DNA of 64,000 nt from Erwinia endophytica (GCF_009295515.1 NZ_RQVV01000036.1:48804-112803); one strand, 5' to 3'. Positions 54,403 to 64,000 are shown, counted from the first letter of the stretch. The notes: generated by a model from the sequence alone, not told the origin. Translations and numbers: made by a program.

Positions 54403-56247
54403 ATGAGCAAACAACACCAACGGGTTCCCCTCAACCAAACCGTAGCCCGTGTCACTCAGCGCATTATTGCGCGTTCGGCTACCAGCCGGGATGCCTATCT
54501 GAGCCGTATTAACACCGCTCGCTCGCAGACCGTTCACCGGGCAAAACTCGCCTGCGGCAACCTGGCGCATGGTTTTGCTGCCTGCCAACCGGACGACAAG
54601 ACATCACTGAAAAATATGCTGCGCAGTGATATCGCCATTATCACCGCCTACAACGATATGCTCTCTGCCCATCAACCTTATGAAAACTATCCTGAAAAGA
54701 TCAAGCGCGCCCTGCAGAACGTCGGCGCAGTCGGTCAGGTGGCCGGCGGCGTTCCGGCGATGTGCGATGGCGTAACTCAGGGGCAGGATGGCATGGAGTT
54801 ATCACTGATGAGCCGCGACATTATCGCCATGTCTGCCGCGGTCGGGCTGTCGCACAATATGTTCGACGGCGCGCTATTCCTGGGGATTTGCGACAAAATC
54901 GTCCCGGGTCTGGTCATGTCTGCCCTCTCCTTCGGCCACCTTCCCGCCGTGTTTGTGCCTGCCGGGCCAATGAGCAGCGGCCTGCCAAATAAAGAGAAAG
55001 TCCGGATACGCCAACTCTATGCCGAAGGCAAAGCCGATCGCCATGCGCTGCTGGAGGCCGAAGCGGCGTCCTATCACGGCATCGGCACCTGCACGTTTTA
55101 CGGCACCGCCAACACCAACCAAATGGTGATGGAAGTGATGGGACTGCATCTGCCTGGCGCGTCTTTCGTCCACCCTGACACGCCACTGCGTGAAGCGCTG
55201 ACTGAGGCGGCCGCGCAACAGGTCACCCGCCTGACGGAAGTCTCCGGCAACTATCTGCCTATAGGACAGTTAGTTAATGAACAAGTGGTGGTCAACGGGA
55301 TCGTGGCCCTGCTGGCAACCGGTGGTTCAACCAACCTGACCATGCATATGGTCGCGATGGCGCGGGCGGCAGGTATCCAGATTAACTGGGATGACTTCTC
55401 CGAGTTGTCAGAAGTCGTTCCGCTGCTGTGTCGGATCTATCCCAACGGCCCGGCGGATATTAATCAATTCCAGGCGGCCGGTGGGGTAGCATTGGTGGTA
55501 CGCGAACTGCTGGCTCATGGTCTGCTGCATCAGGATGTGCATACCGTCGCCGGTTTCGGTCTGGAGAAATACACCCAGGAACCCTGGCTGGACAACGGCC
55601 AACTGGCATGGCGTGACGGCGTGACAACCTCACTGGACGACAAGGTGATCGCCAGTGTGGCACACCCCTTTGAGCATCATGGCGGCACCCGGGTGATGTC
55701 TGGCAATCTTGGTCGTGCGGTGATGAAAACCTCGGCCGTTCCGGCGGATAACCAGATTATCGAAGCGCCCGCAGTGGTCTTCGACAGCCAGCACGCAGTG
55801 CAACCCGCGTTTGAAGCAGGCGAACTGAATAAAGATTGCGTGGTGGTGGTGCGCTTTCAGGGGCCGCAGGCCAATGGCATGCCGGAGCTACACAAACTGA
55901 TGCCACCGCTGGGCGTATTAATGGATCGGGGTTTTAAAGTCGCGCTGGTGACGGATGGCCGTCTGTCCGGCGCATCAGGCAAAGTGCCTTCCGCCATTCA
56001 CGTCACGCCGGAAGCGCAAACTGGCGGTCTGCTGGCCAAAGTACATAACGGCGATATGATCCGCGTCAATGGCCAAACCGGTGAACTAACACTGCTGGTT
56101 GATGCCGCGACGCTCAAGATGCGCGAGCCGTATCAGCCCGATTTACGCGCTGAACATATCGGCTGTGGCCGCGAGCTGTTTGGTGCACTGCGCAGCCAGC
56201 TGTCCGGCGCCGAGCAAGGTGCCTGCTGTATCAAATACGATAACTAA
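54403..56247 (+). CDS. edd: Phosphogluconate dehydratase
   Basis: A 614-residue iron-sulfur dehydratase that converts 6-phosphogluconate to 2-keto-3-deoxy-6-phosphogluconate in the Entner-Doudoroff pathway. Cluster-binding cysteines are in [16 protein letters not shown] near residue 125 and [16 protein letters not shown] near residue 230; [16 protein letters not shown] near residue 520 is the C-terminal family signature. The usual length is about 603-608. A GntR-type operator precedes it and eda follows after 160 bases. Confidence 0.96.
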   Translation: MSKQHQRVPLNQTVARVTQRIIARSATSRDAYLSRINTARSQTVHRAKLACGNLAHGFAACQPDDKTSLKNMLRSDIAIITAYNDMLSAHQPYENYPEKIKRALQNVGAVGQVAGGVPAMCDGVTQGQDGMELSLMSRDIIAMSAAVGLSHNMFDGALFLGICDKIVPGLVMSALSFGHLPAVFVPAGPMSSGLPNKEKVRIRQLYAEGKADRHALLEAEAASYHGIGTCTFYGTANTNQMVMEVMGLHLPGASFVHPDTPLREALTEAAAQQVTRLTEVSGNYLPIGQLVNEQVVVNGIVALLATGGSTNLTMHMVAMARAAGIQINWDDFSELSEVVPLLCRIYPNGPADINQFQAAGGVALVVRELLAHGLLHQDVHTVAGFGLEKYTQEPWLDNGQLAWRDGVTTSLDDKVIASVAHPFEHHGGTRVMSGNLGRAVMKTSAVPADNQIIEAPAVVFDSQHAVQPAFEAGELNKDCVVVVRFQGPQANGMPELHKLMPPLGVLMDRGFKVALVTDGRLSGASGKVPSAIHVTPEAQTGGLLAKVHNGDMIRVNGQTGELTLLVDAATLKMREPYQPDLRAEHIGCGRELFGALRSQLSGAEQGACCIKYDN

Positions 56248-56407
56248 CTTATTAAAATTGCAGGATAAAAACGCGTTTAACCGCACTGCCGCCCATCTCA
56301 GTAAGGTGAAGCGGCCAGACCGAACCACACGGTCAGCTGCCTACTCAGGTAAGTGACGGGAATGCGCGGATGCAGCCAACGCACCTGCCATCAACGGAGA
56401 ACCTCAA

Positions 56408-57052
56408 ATGAATCAGTGGAAAACCAGCGCCAAAGAGATCCTGACCGCCGGTCCGGTTATTCCCGTTATCGTTATCAATCAACTGGAACACGCCGTCCCC
56501 CTGGCGAAAGCGTTAGTGGCTGGTGGGGTAAACGTGCTGGAAGTCACCCTGCGTACCCCCTGTGCGCTTGAGGCGATCCGCGCCATCGCCAGCGCCGTGC
56601 CGGAAGCGATGATTGGGGCAGGAACGGTCATCAATGCTGAGCAGTTGCAACAGGTCACCGCTGCGGGCGCCCGCTTCGCTATTAGCCCCGGGCTGACCGA
56701 ATCACTACTGACAGCGGCGAATGCTGGTTCGATCCCGCTGATCCCAGGGATCAGCAGCGTTTCGCAACTGATGCTCGGACTGGATCACGGCTTGCGTGAA
56801 TTTAAATTCTTCCCGGCAGAAGCTAACGGCGGCGTCAAAGCACTGCAGGCGATTGCCGGACCGTTTCCACAGGTACGCTTCTGTCCGACCGGCGGCATCT
56901 CTCCCGCCAACTACCGTGACTATCTGGCGCTGAAAAGCGTGCTGTGCATCGGTGGTTCGTGGCTGGTGCCTGAAGACGCGCTGCAAAACGGCGATTACGA
57001 CCGCATCACTAGCCTGGCGCGCGAAGCGGTGGCGGGCGCGACAGCCGTGTGA
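56408..57052 (+). CDS. eda: KDPG aldolase
   Basis: A 214-residue TIM-barrel aldolase that splits KDPG into pyruvate and glyceraldehyde-3-phosphate. [17 protein letters not shown] near residue 45, [12 protein letters not shown] near residue 75 and the Schiff-base lysine in [14 protein letters not shown] near residue 135 are intact, and [14 protein letters not shown] binds phosphate. It follows edd in the same direction; the 160-base gap leaves room for a separate promoter. Confidence 0.96.
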   Translation: MNQWKTSAKEILTAGPVIPVIVINQLEHAVPLAKALVAGGVNVLEVTLRTPCALEAIRAIASAVPEAMIGAGTVINAEQLQQVTAAGARFAISPGLTESLLTAANAGSIPLIPGISSVSQLMLGLDHGLREFKFFPAEANGGVKALQAIAGPFPQVRFCPTGGISPANYRDYLALKSVLCIGGSWLVPEDALQNGDYDRITSLAREAVAGATAV

Positions 57053-57159
57053 CGCAGGAGAGCTTCCTGAAGCTCCCGCCACGTTATTCACGCCATAGCG
57101 GTGCTGATTGCCTGGCTGGCAGCACCGCTTAACGGGGGGATCTGGCTGGATCTGCCCTG

Positions 57160-57516
57160 TTATTGCACATGCCCAAACAAGATGGCGGTGTATTTTTCCG
57201 ACACCGTTCCGCTGGGTTGACCGTCGGCGCCAAAGTAACGCCCCACCCGACAGACTTTCTCCTGCGTATCACAATAGATGTTGTTGGTGAAGGTGAAACG
57301 GCTCAGGTCGAAGTCGCCCTGGGAAAAAAGTCGCTCCGCAGCCTTTGTACCTAAAAACCTTGCGGTCAGCGCTTTTGAGACGCCCTGCGCATCGGCACAA
57401 AAGAATCGGTCACACAATACCCCTTTTTCGGGGTGTGAAAGTGCTCTGTGTTCCACTTCCCCGGCGGCGGAAAAAGCAGACACGCCCCACAGCAATAATA
57501 TGAAAATCCGGTACAT
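57160..57516 (-). CDS. YcgJ-like exported protein
   Basis: A 118-residue protein with a signal peptide (MYRIFILLLWGVSAFSAAG). The mature part has two Cys pairs, GVLCDRFFCADAQGVS and NIYCDTQEKVC, and ends RVGRYFGADGQPSGTVS. This closely resembles E. coli YcgJ, an exported protein of unknown function. The cysteines probably form disulfides in the periplasm. It stands alone, convergent with eda. Function unknown. Confidence 0.78.
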   Translation of the reverse strand: MYRIFILLLWGVSAFSAAGEVEHRALSHPEKGVLCDRFFCADAQGVSKALTARFLGTKAAERLFSQGDFDLSRFTFTNNIYCDTQEKVCRVGRYFGADGQPSGTVSEKYTAILFGHVQ

Positions 57517-57712
57517 CTTACCTCCAGCTTACGGGTAAATCCCTGGCTCACTCGCGTCCGTCGCTCAGGCGGTTATCAGCAGTTTTATAACATGTTAGCT
57601 GATAACGCTTAATCTTCCCCATCCCACAGCAATATGCGCGAAATTCGCAAATATACAGAATGTGGAGCAGCAGATAGTTATATCGCGGTGAAAAGACCAG
57701 ATAATCGGCAAT

Positions 57713-57745
57713 AAAAAGGCTGATCTCTGGTTTTGATCAGCCTTT
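57713..57745 (-). terminator. metA terminator
   Basis: GGCTGATC and GATCAGCC form the stem with a nine-base loop; on the minus strand it is followed by TTTTTAT. It lies about 30 bases after the metA stop. Confidence 0.85.
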
Positions 57746-57775
57746 CAGGCAAAGATACGGGATCATGCGAAGAAA

Positions 57776-58705
57776 TTATTCAAGCGTAGGGTTCATATAG
57801 CGCAAGTCATACGGGGTAATCTGGTAGACGTAGTAATTCAGCCAGTTAGAAAACAACAGGTTACCATGGCTACGCCAACTGGCTCGTGGTGGCAACGCCG
57901 GATTATTCTGGGGAAAATAATTATACGGAATGTCAGGGTTAAGCCCGGCGGCGCAGTCACGATGATATTCTCCCGCCAGCGTCTGTGCATCATATTCAGG
58001 ATGTCCGGTGACAAACACCTGTCGCTTGTCTTTACTGGCCAACAGATAGGCACCGGTTTGATCCGATTCAGCAAAGATATCCAAATCGGTGTAATCACGC
58101 AGCATCTGCGAAGGAAAATCGGCATAGCGCGAGTGCGGCGCGAGGAATACATCGTCAAAACCACGAGTGAGTAACGCATGGGGGTGCAGGATCTGATGTT
58201 CATACACACCTGACAGTTTTTTCTCACGGGTCTGCTTTGGAATACCGTAGAGAATATTCAACGCGGCCTGCACAGCCCAGCAAACAAACAATGTGGAAGT
58301 AACGTGATCTTTCGCCCAGTGCAGTATGCGTTGGATTTGTGGCCAGTAAGCGACATCATTAAAATCGACCAACCCCAGCGGCGCACCCGTCACGATCAGC
58401 CCATCAAAGTTATCATGCTGAATATCTTCAAAATTACAGTAAAAAGTATTCAGATGATCCATTGGCGTATTACGCGATTCACGGTTATCAATGCGCAACA
58501 ACTGAATATCAATCTGCAATGGCGAATAGGAAAGTAGCCGAAGGAACTGGTTTTCTGTCTCAATCTTTTTCGGCATCAGATTCAGGACCAGCACCTTCAA
58601 TGGACGGATTTCCTGAGTGCTGGCACGTGAAGAGGTCATAACAAAAACATTCTCGTTGCGCAGAAAACTCACGGCTGGTAACTCATCCGGTACCCTGATC
58701 GGCAT
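57776..58705 (-). CDS. metA: Homoserine O-succinyltransferase
   Basis: A 309-residue enzyme for the first committed step of methionine synthesis. [20 protein letters not shown] at the start, the acyl-enzyme Cys in [12 protein letters not shown] near residue 142, and the HPEYD motif near residue 235 (catalytic His and Glu) are all present. Length equals E. coli MetA. Tandem MetJ boxes lie just upstream and a terminator follows. Confidence 0.96.
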   Translation of the reverse strand: MPIRVPDELPAVSFLRNENVFVMTSSRASTQEIRPLKVLVLNLMPKKIETENQFLRLLSYSPLQIDIQLLRIDNRESRNTPMDHLNTFYCNFEDIQHDNFDGLIVTGAPLGLVDFNDVAYWPQIQRILHWAKDHVTSTLFVCWAVQAALNILYGIPKQTREKKLSGVYEHQILHPHALLTRGFDDVFLAPHSRYADFPSQMLRDYTDLDIFAESDQTGAYLLASKDKRQVFVTGHPEYDAQTLAGEYHRDCAAGLNPDIPYNYFPQNNPALPPRASWRSHGNLLFSNWLNYYVYQITPYDLRYMNPTLE

Positions 58706-58721
58706 AACTTTTCCCTCAATT

Positions 58722-58753
58722 AACCATTTAAACGTTTAGACATCCAGACAGCC
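58722..58753 (-). promoter_or_regulatory. Tandem MetJ boxes upstream of metA
   Basis: Read on the minus strand, four consecutive octamers, GGCTGTCT, GGATGTCT, AAACGTTT and AAATGGTT, resemble the MetJ half-site AGACGTCT; the middle two match best. The same arrangement is known in front of E. coli metA. The sites end 17 bases before the start codon. Confidence 0.85.
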
Positions 58754-58809
58754 AAAGATATCGTGTGATCAGGTAAATGTCGAGGTTTCATCCGCTAGTT
58801 GAAAATGTT

Positions 58810-59661
58810 TCATCTGTGGTCGCTGAACATCTCAACGAAGGGCAGTGTCACGGCAGCATCGGCGCTGGCATGACGGTACAGCAGCCAGGTACGGCTTTTC
58901 ACCGCTTCATGACCCACCACAATCGGAGTGCGGAACAGGGAATCGGCCAGTGGCCGATAGCTGGAGACAATGGCATATCCCATCCCTTTCTCAACCATGG
59001 CCAGGCACACCTCCAGTTTGTCCACACTCATTGCCACGCGTGGTGCGAGTGAATAATTGGCATTCCACCAACGTTCAATCAGCCGGGTGATATGACCGCC
59101 GTGATTAATTTTGATTTGTGGCAAATGGGGCAATAGCGCTAAATCCAGCGGCTGTCGACTGATCAGATAGTAGTTATCCTCGTCGATCAGCCGTTTACCC
59201 TCCTTCCAACCGTAATCGTCTTTCACCAACGCGATATGAATGTCGCCACGCTGGAGTTTTAGGTACATCTCTTCACTCAGTCCACTGACCAGATTGATAT
59301 TGATACCCGGGTGCAACTGGCTGAATTCGGCCAGCAGATCGGGAAGACGATAGGCGGCAAAATTGCTGGAGACCCCCATCCGCAGTTCCCCCTGCTGTGG
59401 GCCATTCAGGTTTTGCAGGGTATTTTTCAACAGTTGTAGTTCATCCAGCATGGTTTCGGCGTGCTGTGCCAGATAGCGTCCCTGAGCGGAAAACACCAGA
59501 CCACGTCCACTCTCCTCGAACAGGTGGATCGACAGCTTGCGTTCGATCTGCTTCAGCCGGTAACTCAACGCGGGTTGCGAGGTGAAAAGCTGCTCAGCTG
59601 CACGCGTGATATTTTTGTACTGCCAAACAGTACGGACAATTAACCAGTCTTTTTCATTCAT
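58810..59661 (-). CDS. LysR family transcriptional regulator
   Basis: A 283-residue regulator. The helix-turn-helix spans YKNITRAAEQLFTSQPALSY near residue 16, followed by LKQIERKLSIHLFEESGRGL. The ligand domain begins GELRMGVSSNFAAYRL near residue 92. It is divergent from the M20 amidohydrolase gene with about 160 bases between the start codons, the usual arrangement for a LysR regulator and its target operon. The inducer is not predictable. Confidence 0.93.
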   Translation of the reverse strand: MNEKDWLIVRTVWQYKNITRAAEQLFTSQPALSYRLKQIERKLSIHLFEESGRGLVFSAQGRYLAQHAETMLDELQLLKNTLQNLNGPQQGELRMGVSSNFAAYRLPDLLAEFSQLHPGININLVSGLSEEMYLKLQRGDIHIALVKDDYGWKEGKRLIDEDNYYLISRQPLDLALLPHLPQIKINHGGHITRLIERWWNANYSLAPRVAMSVDKLEVCLAMVEKGMGYAIVSSYRPLADSLFRTPIVVGHEAVKSRTWLLYRHASADAAVTLPFVEMFSDHR

Positions 59662-59823
59662 CGTGCCCTCTGCCGCCCCAGAACCCCTGCAACCATAAAA
59701 TATTTTTTGCCATGGCTTTGCAAGCTATAAAAAAGCTCAATTGGGAATTATGTGGGAAAAAGCCTATATCTGTTTAACATTCTAATTTTACAGAAATTAA
59801 CTGCACCTGATTGGGGAATGAAT

Positions 59824-61029
59824 ATGTCTGAATGCACCAGAAACGCGCAGAAGGATAAAATTATTTATGCTGTTGACGCTATCAGTCCAGCGATGCAAAA
59901 CCTGGCACTTAACCTGCACCAGAACCCGGAACTGAGCTTTGAAGAGCATCGTTCAGCGGCGGCGCTGATTGCTCCACTGCGCGAAGCGGGTTTTTCCATT
60001 GAAACAGGCACTGGCGGGCTGGAAACCGCGTTCCGCGCCACCTGGCGTAAAGGCACTGGCGGCCCGACCATCGCTTTCCTTGCTGAATATGACGCGCTAC
60101 CCGATCTGGGCCACGCCTGCGGCCATAACCTGATTGGTAGTGCTTCGGTGACGGCCGCGCTGGCATTAAAAGCGGCAGAAGTCGACTTTAACGGCTGTAT
60201 TGAAGTCATTGGCACCCCGGCTGAGGAAGACGGCGGCGGCAAAATCATCATGGTCGACAAGGGCGTCTTCGACAATGTGGATGCGGCCATGATGTTCCAT
60301 CCGCGGGAAAAGAACATGGTGCTACGTGGCGCTCTCGCCTGCCATGATTCGACGTTTAAGTTTTACGGCAAATCCTCCCACGCGGCCTCTGCTCCCCAAC
60401 TGGGTATTAGCGCACTTGATGCGGTGATCCACACCTTCAACGGTATCAATGCGCTGCGCCAATTCTTCACCGAAGATGTTCGCGTGCATGGCGTGATAAC
60501 CAATGGCGGCAGTGCTGCCAATATCGTTCCAGCCTATGCCGAAGCCAAATTTATCCTGCGCGCGGCCACGGTGGAGGGGCTGAGCGAAGTTCGCCGCAAA
60601 GTATATGCCGCCGCGCGCGGGGCCGCTGAGATGACCGGAGCGCGAGTGGAAATTGAAGAGGGATTGATCTACGCCGAACGCAACAACAATCTGGCGCTGG
60701 CAGCCGGCTTCACCCGCAATCTGGCCCTGCTGGGCGTGGAAAGCTATGACCCGCCCAAAAGCGGCGGCGTCGGCTCTTCCGATATTGGCAACGTCAGCCA
60801 GGTAACCGCGGCTATTCATCCTTATTTACGTATTGGCGACGTCACGCCCCATACGCCGGAATTTGCCGCTGCCGCAGGCTCAAAAGCAGGATTAACCGCC
60901 ATGCTAACCGCCGCGAAAGCGCTGGCAATGACAGCTTATGACTTATGCCATGATGAAGATCAGTTAACAGCCGTCAGGTCTGAATTTATCGAGTGGCAAT
61001 CACAAAAATTATCGGCAGGAGAGAAATAA
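59824..61029 (+). CDS. M20 family amidohydrolase (AbgB/HipO-like)
   Basis: About 401 residues. LNLHQNPELSFEEHRSA near the start, EYDALPDLGHACGHNLIG near residue 85 (metal-binding Cys and His), GTPAEEDGGGK near residue 130 (catalytic Glu) and the dimerisation-domain FYGKSSHAASAPQLG identify the aminoacylase/aminobenzoyl-glutamate hydrolase branch. I use the ATG at 59824, six bases after TGGGGA; ATG 59818 and 59752 are alternatives. It probably removes an acyl or aryl group from an amino acid. Its stop overlaps the next gene's start (TAATG). Confidence 0.9.
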   Translation: MSECTRNAQKDKIIYAVDAISPAMQNLALNLHQNPELSFEEHRSAAALIAPLREAGFSIETGTGGLETAFRATWRKGTGGPTIAFLAEYDALPDLGHACGHNLIGSASVTAALALKAAEVDFNGCIEVIGTPAEEDGGGKIIMVDKGVFDNVDAAMMFHPREKNMVLRGALACHDSTFKFYGKSSHAASAPQLGISALDAVIHTFNGINALRQFFTEDVRVHGVITNGGSAANIVPAYAEAKFILRAATVEGLSEVRRKVYAAARGAAEMTGARVEIEEGLIYAERNNNLALAAGFTRNLALLGVESYDPPKSGGVGSSDIGNVSQVTAAIHPYLRIGDVTPHTPEFAAAAGSKAGLTAMLTAAKALAMTAYDLCHDEDQLTAVRSEFIEWQSQKLSAGEK

Positions 61030-61832
61030 TGCTTAAGGCCCATGTTGTCGCTCTGGCTGCTCTAACCTTCTGTAGCGCTTCCGCACTGGCGGCAGGCGAA
61101 ACCCTGCGCGTCGGAGCCGATCTCACTTATCCCCCGTTCCAGTATCGTGATGTTAACGGCAAACCGACCGGTTTTGAAATTGATATCACTAACGCTATTT
61201 GTAAAGCGATGGAGGTTAAATGTGATTATGTCGTCAGCAGCTTTGATGCCGAAATCCCGTCCCTGATGGCAAAAAAAGTGGATTTCATCTCCCCCCTGGG
61301 CGCCACCAGTAAACGTAAGAAGTCGATTGATTTTAGTCACTTCGTTTATCACGTGCCGTCTCAGTTGGTGGTACATAAAGGCTCAACTTTGCAACCAACG
61401 CCAGAATCACTGCAGGGTAAAAATATTGCCGTGCAACAAGGCTCGATTCAGGAAATGTATGCCAATAAATACTGGGCACCCAAAGGTGTCAACGTGAAAG
61501 CCTATCCCGATCAGGACGGCATATATCAGGATCTGGCTGCAGATCGTCTTGATGGCGCTCTCAGCCCGTCTGTTGCCGTCACTTTTGGCTTTTTGCAAAA
61601 GCCAGAAGGCAAAGACTTCGAGCTTACTGGCCCGGAAGTGCGTGATGATGTGCTGTTCAGCATTGGTTCCGCCTACGGTGTACGCAAGGGCGATGAAAAA
61701 ACGCAGCAACTGTTGAATGAAGGGCTGGCAAAGATTATGGCCGACGGGACCTGGCAAAAAATTAAGCAGCACTATTTCGGCGATATTACGATGAAAGTGG
61801 CCAGAACGGAGACAACGGATGCGGCTAAGTGA
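61029..61832 (+). CDS. Amino-acid-type ABC binding protein (orphan)
   Basis: A 267-residue periplasmic protein with a signal peptide (MLKAHVVALAALTFCSASA, cleavage near ALAAG). The mature part starts LRVGADLTYPPFQYRDVNGK and has GFEIDITNAICKAMEVKCDYV, as in lysine/arginine/ornithine and histidine binding proteins of the HisJ type. GAERLD-like DRLDGALSPSVAV and FGDITMKV complete the fold. The ATG overlaps the previous stop by one base. No permease or ATPase gene is adjacent, so it must use transporter parts encoded elsewhere. Confidence 0.92.
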   Translation: MLKAHVVALAALTFCSASALAAGETLRVGADLTYPPFQYRDVNGKPTGFEIDITNAICKAMEVKCDYVVSSFDAEIPSLMAKKVDFISPLGATSKRKKSIDFSHFVYHVPSQLVVHKGSTLQPTPESLQGKNIAVQQGSIQEMYANKYWAPKGVNVKAYPDQDGIYQDLAADRLDGALSPSVAVTFGFLQKPEGKDFELTGPEVRDDVLFSIGSAYGVRKGDEKTQQLLNEGLAKIMADGTWQKIKQHYFGDITMKVARTETTDAAK

Positions 61833-63507
61833 GCCCAATTGGGCGGAACTGATGCCACTGATGGAGGATTTGCTGAACGACTGGCAACACCTGAATCGCC
61901 TGTCCGGTAGCGAAGAGGCAGAACGTTCGGTAGATTTTCTTATACAGCGACTGAATGCGTTGGGTCTCTCCCCAATACGTAAAACCTGCCCGTTGTATCT
62001 CAGCGATCCACAGTCAGGATCGCTGACCCTGCCAGGGTTTCCTCTGTGGCAGGGTGAGGCGAAGACCCGTTCGTTCTCAGCAAATTGTCCCGATGGCGTG
62101 ACCGGAACGCTGGTTGTTGACCGACGTTCTCTCCAGCCCATTACCGAATGTGAACGGGCTGGATGGGAAGCTGAAGTGCGTGGCAAGATAGTGATTGCCG
62201 ATCAGGCTTTTGAGGATTATGTCCAGCGCCTGACGCGAGCCGGAGCGCTTGGCCTGGTCCACATCTGGGGTTCAGCAGAGGAAGCGCTGCATGAAGAAAC
62301 GGTGGGGCCGGTCTGGGGAACGCCGGTGCCTGACGATATGACGCTCTACCCTGTTCTTCCCGTCATTTCGGTCAATCATCACCAGGGCCAAAAATTACTG
62401 GAAATTGTCAATCAGCACCAGGGAGGTGTTTCTGCGCATCTGTCCACCATCGTGCATGAACATGTTACCGCCTGTAGTCTGCCAGTTATCGATATTCCTG
62501 GTGAGTCAGACGAATTTGTCCTGCTTTCCAGTCACTATGATTCATGGCATGAAGGTATGACGGACAACGCCACCGGCAATGCACTCTGTCTGGCCGTGGC
62601 GGCGTATTTTCATCAGCAACAGTCCCATTTAAAACGCGGATTGCGCATCGCCTGGTGGCCAGGGCACTCCAATGCCCGCTATGGGGGTTCGACCTGGTAT
62701 GCAGACCATTATCGCGGGGATTTACAGCGACACTGTGTGGCGCATATCAACGTGGACTCACCCGGTTGCAAAGAGGCGACGGAAGTGGTGGTAAACGCCA
62801 GCGGTGCGGAAAATGCACATTACCTGAACCGGATAATCCGGCAGGTGACAGGCAAATCAGCCCGACGTATTACTGCACTGGGGAAAGGTGGCGATCAATC
62901 TTTCTGGGGCTGCGGCATCCCGCTGCATTTTGCCTTTCGCGAAGAGCCTGAAATCCGTACCAGCCAGTCTCCCGGCAGTGGTGGAGGCTGGTGGTGGCAT
63001 ACAGCGGAAGACACGCGTGACAAAGTTGATAACACTATTCTCTGGCGTGATTGTCAGATCCATATTGGCTGGCTCACCCAGTTACTCTGTGAAGAAGCGC
63101 TCCCTGTAGATCCTGACAGTTACCTGGCATTACTGATACAGGAACTGGATCAGTTGCAACATTTTCTGGATCCACAGTTTGACCTTGCGCCGATCCGAAC
63201 CGAGTTACAACAATTACAGCAGCAACTGGCTGATTTTTCGGACTGGCAGGAAAATAAAGAACAGCGTCAGGCGGTATATCATGCCGTTGCTCTGTGGCAC
63301 CGGTTTCATTACAGCTCAACCGATGATTTCCATTATGACCGAAGCTATCGCGGTGGCGCCTTTCCTGGATTACAAATTCTGCGTGAGCAGCGGCAACAGA
63401 CGACAACGCCTGTCGCTTTTCTGGCAATGGCCACTCAGTTTATACGCCAGCGTGATCGCGCGTTAGGTTTGCTGCAACAGAGCGCTGAGATACTGCGGAA
63501 AAAGTAG
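61819..63507 (+). CDS. M28 family zinc peptidase with PA-like insert
   Basis: A 562-residue protein. The middle region around residues 115-190 (GKIVIADQAFEDYVQRLTRAGALGLVHIW) resembles a protease-associated domain. Metal ligands of the M28 fold are visible: LLSSHYDSWHEGMTDNATGNA near residue 237 (His, Asp), an AWWPGHSN segment, AHINVDSPG near residue 310 (Asp), and WWWHTAEDTRDKVD near residue 395 (His). The C-terminal 150 residues are helical. It has no signal peptide, so it acts in the cytoplasm. The ATG overlaps the binding-protein gene by 14 bases. It probably cleaves imported peptides or acyl amino acids. Confidence 0.85.
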   Translation: MRLSEPNWAELMPLMEDLLNDWQHLNRLSGSEEAERSVDFLIQRLNALGLSPIRKTCPLYLSDPQSGSLTLPGFPLWQGEAKTRSFSANCPDGVTGTLVVDRRSLQPITECERAGWEAEVRGKIVIADQAFEDYVQRLTRAGALGLVHIWGSAEEALHEETVGPVWGTPVPDDMTLYPVLPVISVNHHQGQKLLEIVNQHQGGVSAHLSTIVHEHVTACSLPVIDIPGESDEFVLLSSHYDSWHEGMTDNATGNALCLAVAAYFHQQQSHLKRGLRIAWWPGHSNARYGGSTWYADHYRGDLQRHCVAHINVDSPGCKEATEVVVNASGAENAHYLNRIIRQVTGKSARRITALGKGGDQSFWGCGIPLHFAFREEPEIRTSQSPGSGGGWWWHTAEDTRDKVDNTILWRDCQIHIGWLTQLLCEEALPVDPDSYLALLIQELDQLQHFLDPQFDLAPIRTELQQLQQQLADFSDWQENKEQRQAVYHAVALWHRFHYSSTDDFHYDRSYRGGAFPGLQILREQRQQTTTPVAFLAMATQFIRQRDRALGLLQQSAEILRKK

Positions 63508-63671
63508 TGGTTTGAGGTCGTTGGGGCCGATAGCGCCGGTTTCCCGGTGGTGGACAGCCCCTGGATAAGCATGTCATCACGGGAAGCACCAATGGCTGAC
63601 CCGATTCTCTGGCGGGTGGTGACTGCCAAAACCGTCACGTTCCCAGACTGTTGTGATGTGTATTCTGCCAT
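63508..63671 (-). pseudogene. Start of an unrecognised gene, probably truncated
   Basis: From ATG 63671, preceded by a strong AAGGAG site eight bases away, the frame gives MAEYTSQQSGNVTVLAVTTR, then QRIGSAIGASRDDMLIQGLS, and runs into the opposite strand of the M28 gene, ending at 63435. The part over the M28 gene is certainly not original, so the remaining 50 or so residues look like the beginning of a gene cut off at its 3' side. I recognise no family. Weak call. Confidence 0.3.
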
Positions 63672-63823
63672 CCGATTAACTCCTTATTTTCCCTGTCAAT
63701 AATTAGCGACAAAATGTAAACACGCTACAGAAGTAAACATCAGAGACAGGAATGTTAAGAAGTTGTTTTTTGATAATGTGGCAAAACTGTGAGGACGGCT
63801 GGATTTCAAGGGTAAATAAACGC

Positions 63824-63850
63824 AAAAAGCCCCGACCTTCCGGTCGGGGC
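63824..63850 (-). terminator. rRNA operon terminator
   Basis: On the minus strand GCCCCGACC and GGTCGGGGC form a nine-base stem with a four-base loop, followed by TTTTT. It is 13 bases after the 5S gene. Confidence 0.93.
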
Positions 63851-63863
63851 TTCCGCTTGTTTG

Positions 63864-63983
63864 ATGCCTGGCAGTTCCCTACTCTCGCATGGGGAGACCC
63901 CACACTACCATCGGCGCTACGGCGTTTCACTTCTGAGTTCGGCATGGGGTCAGGTGGGACCACCGCGCTAAAGCCGCCAGGCA
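63864..63983 (-). rRNA. rrf: 5S ribosomal RNA
   Basis: On the minus strand the 120-base sequence begins TGCCTGGCGGCTTTAGCGCG and ends GGGAACTGCCAGGCAT, with CCCACCTGACCCCATGCCGA and GCGCCGATGGTAGTGTGGGG inside; it is nearly identical to E. coli 5S rRNA. The TGCCTGGC/GCCAGGCA ends form helix I. It is the promoter-distal end of a leftward rRNA operon whose 16S and 23S genes lie beyond the window. In E. coli rrnE is also close to metA. Confidence 0.97.
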
Positions 63984-64000
63984 AATTCTTTGTGCCGTCC

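Overview
The window looks like a chromosomal segment of an enterobacterium. Gene order and protein identity match the E. coli-type backbone closely: yjbQ-tyrB, dnaB, qorA, dusA, zur, dinF-lexA, dgkA/plsB, ubiA-ubiC, pgi, lysC, yjbB, edd-eda, metA and a 5S rRNA gene. The regulatory sites are also classical: tandem LexA boxes, a lysine riboswitch before lysC, MetJ boxes before metA and a gluconate-repressor operator before edd. Several catabolic loci absent from the E. coli layout suggest an environmental or plant-associated member (Pectobacteriaceae-like, for example Brenneria or Dickeya relatives); genus is inference.

Region by region. 1-10.5 kb: the end of an alcohol dehydrogenase gene, then a catabolic locus with a ribose-type ABC transporter (binding protein, single-domain ATPase, permease), a LacI-type repressor with two perfect palindromic operators, a PfkB sugar kinase, a BtpA/SgcQ protein, a TenA-like protein, a phosphotriesterase-family hydrolase, a GATase1-like protein and an M20 deacylase. 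10.5-19 kb: a tightly packed leftward seven-gene operon (RraA-like, MFS transporter, HyuA, HyuB, SDR, aminotransferase, TetR) that looks like import and ATP-dependent opening of a cyclic amide or lactam followed by oxidation or transamination. 19-21.6 kb: yjbQ and tyrB.

21.6-27.9 kb is an IS-built island between tyrB and dnaB, where E. coli has alr; no alr is seen. It holds two near-identical direct copies of an IS6-family element enclosing a GH24 lysozyme plus an exported putative immunity protein, then an AT-rich pair (FAD-dependent oxidoreductase plus TauE/SafE permease), an IS3 relic and an internally deleted third IS6 element. 27.9-45.8 kb is core backbone, with scars: a pspG relic between qorA and dusA; a hicB relic, a frameshifted serine-acetyltransferase-like gene and an IS6 fragment between dusA and zur; and an IS3 relic before the lysC riboswitch.

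45.9-54.1 kb: a PanS-like transporter, YjbB, and a five-gene ABC transporter/phosphohydrolase operon divergent from a GntR/UTRA regulator, with two identical palindromes between them. 54.4-57.1 kb: Entner-Doudoroff genes edd and eda. 57.1-63.5 kb: a YcgJ-like exported protein, metA, and a LysR regulator divergent from an M20 amidohydrolase, an orphan amino-acid binding protein and an M28 peptidase in overlapping frames. The right edge holds the terminator and 5S gene of a leftward rRNA operon.

Family assignments come from recognising conserved motifs by eye; no database search was run. Start sites were chosen from ribosome-binding sites and known family N-termini.
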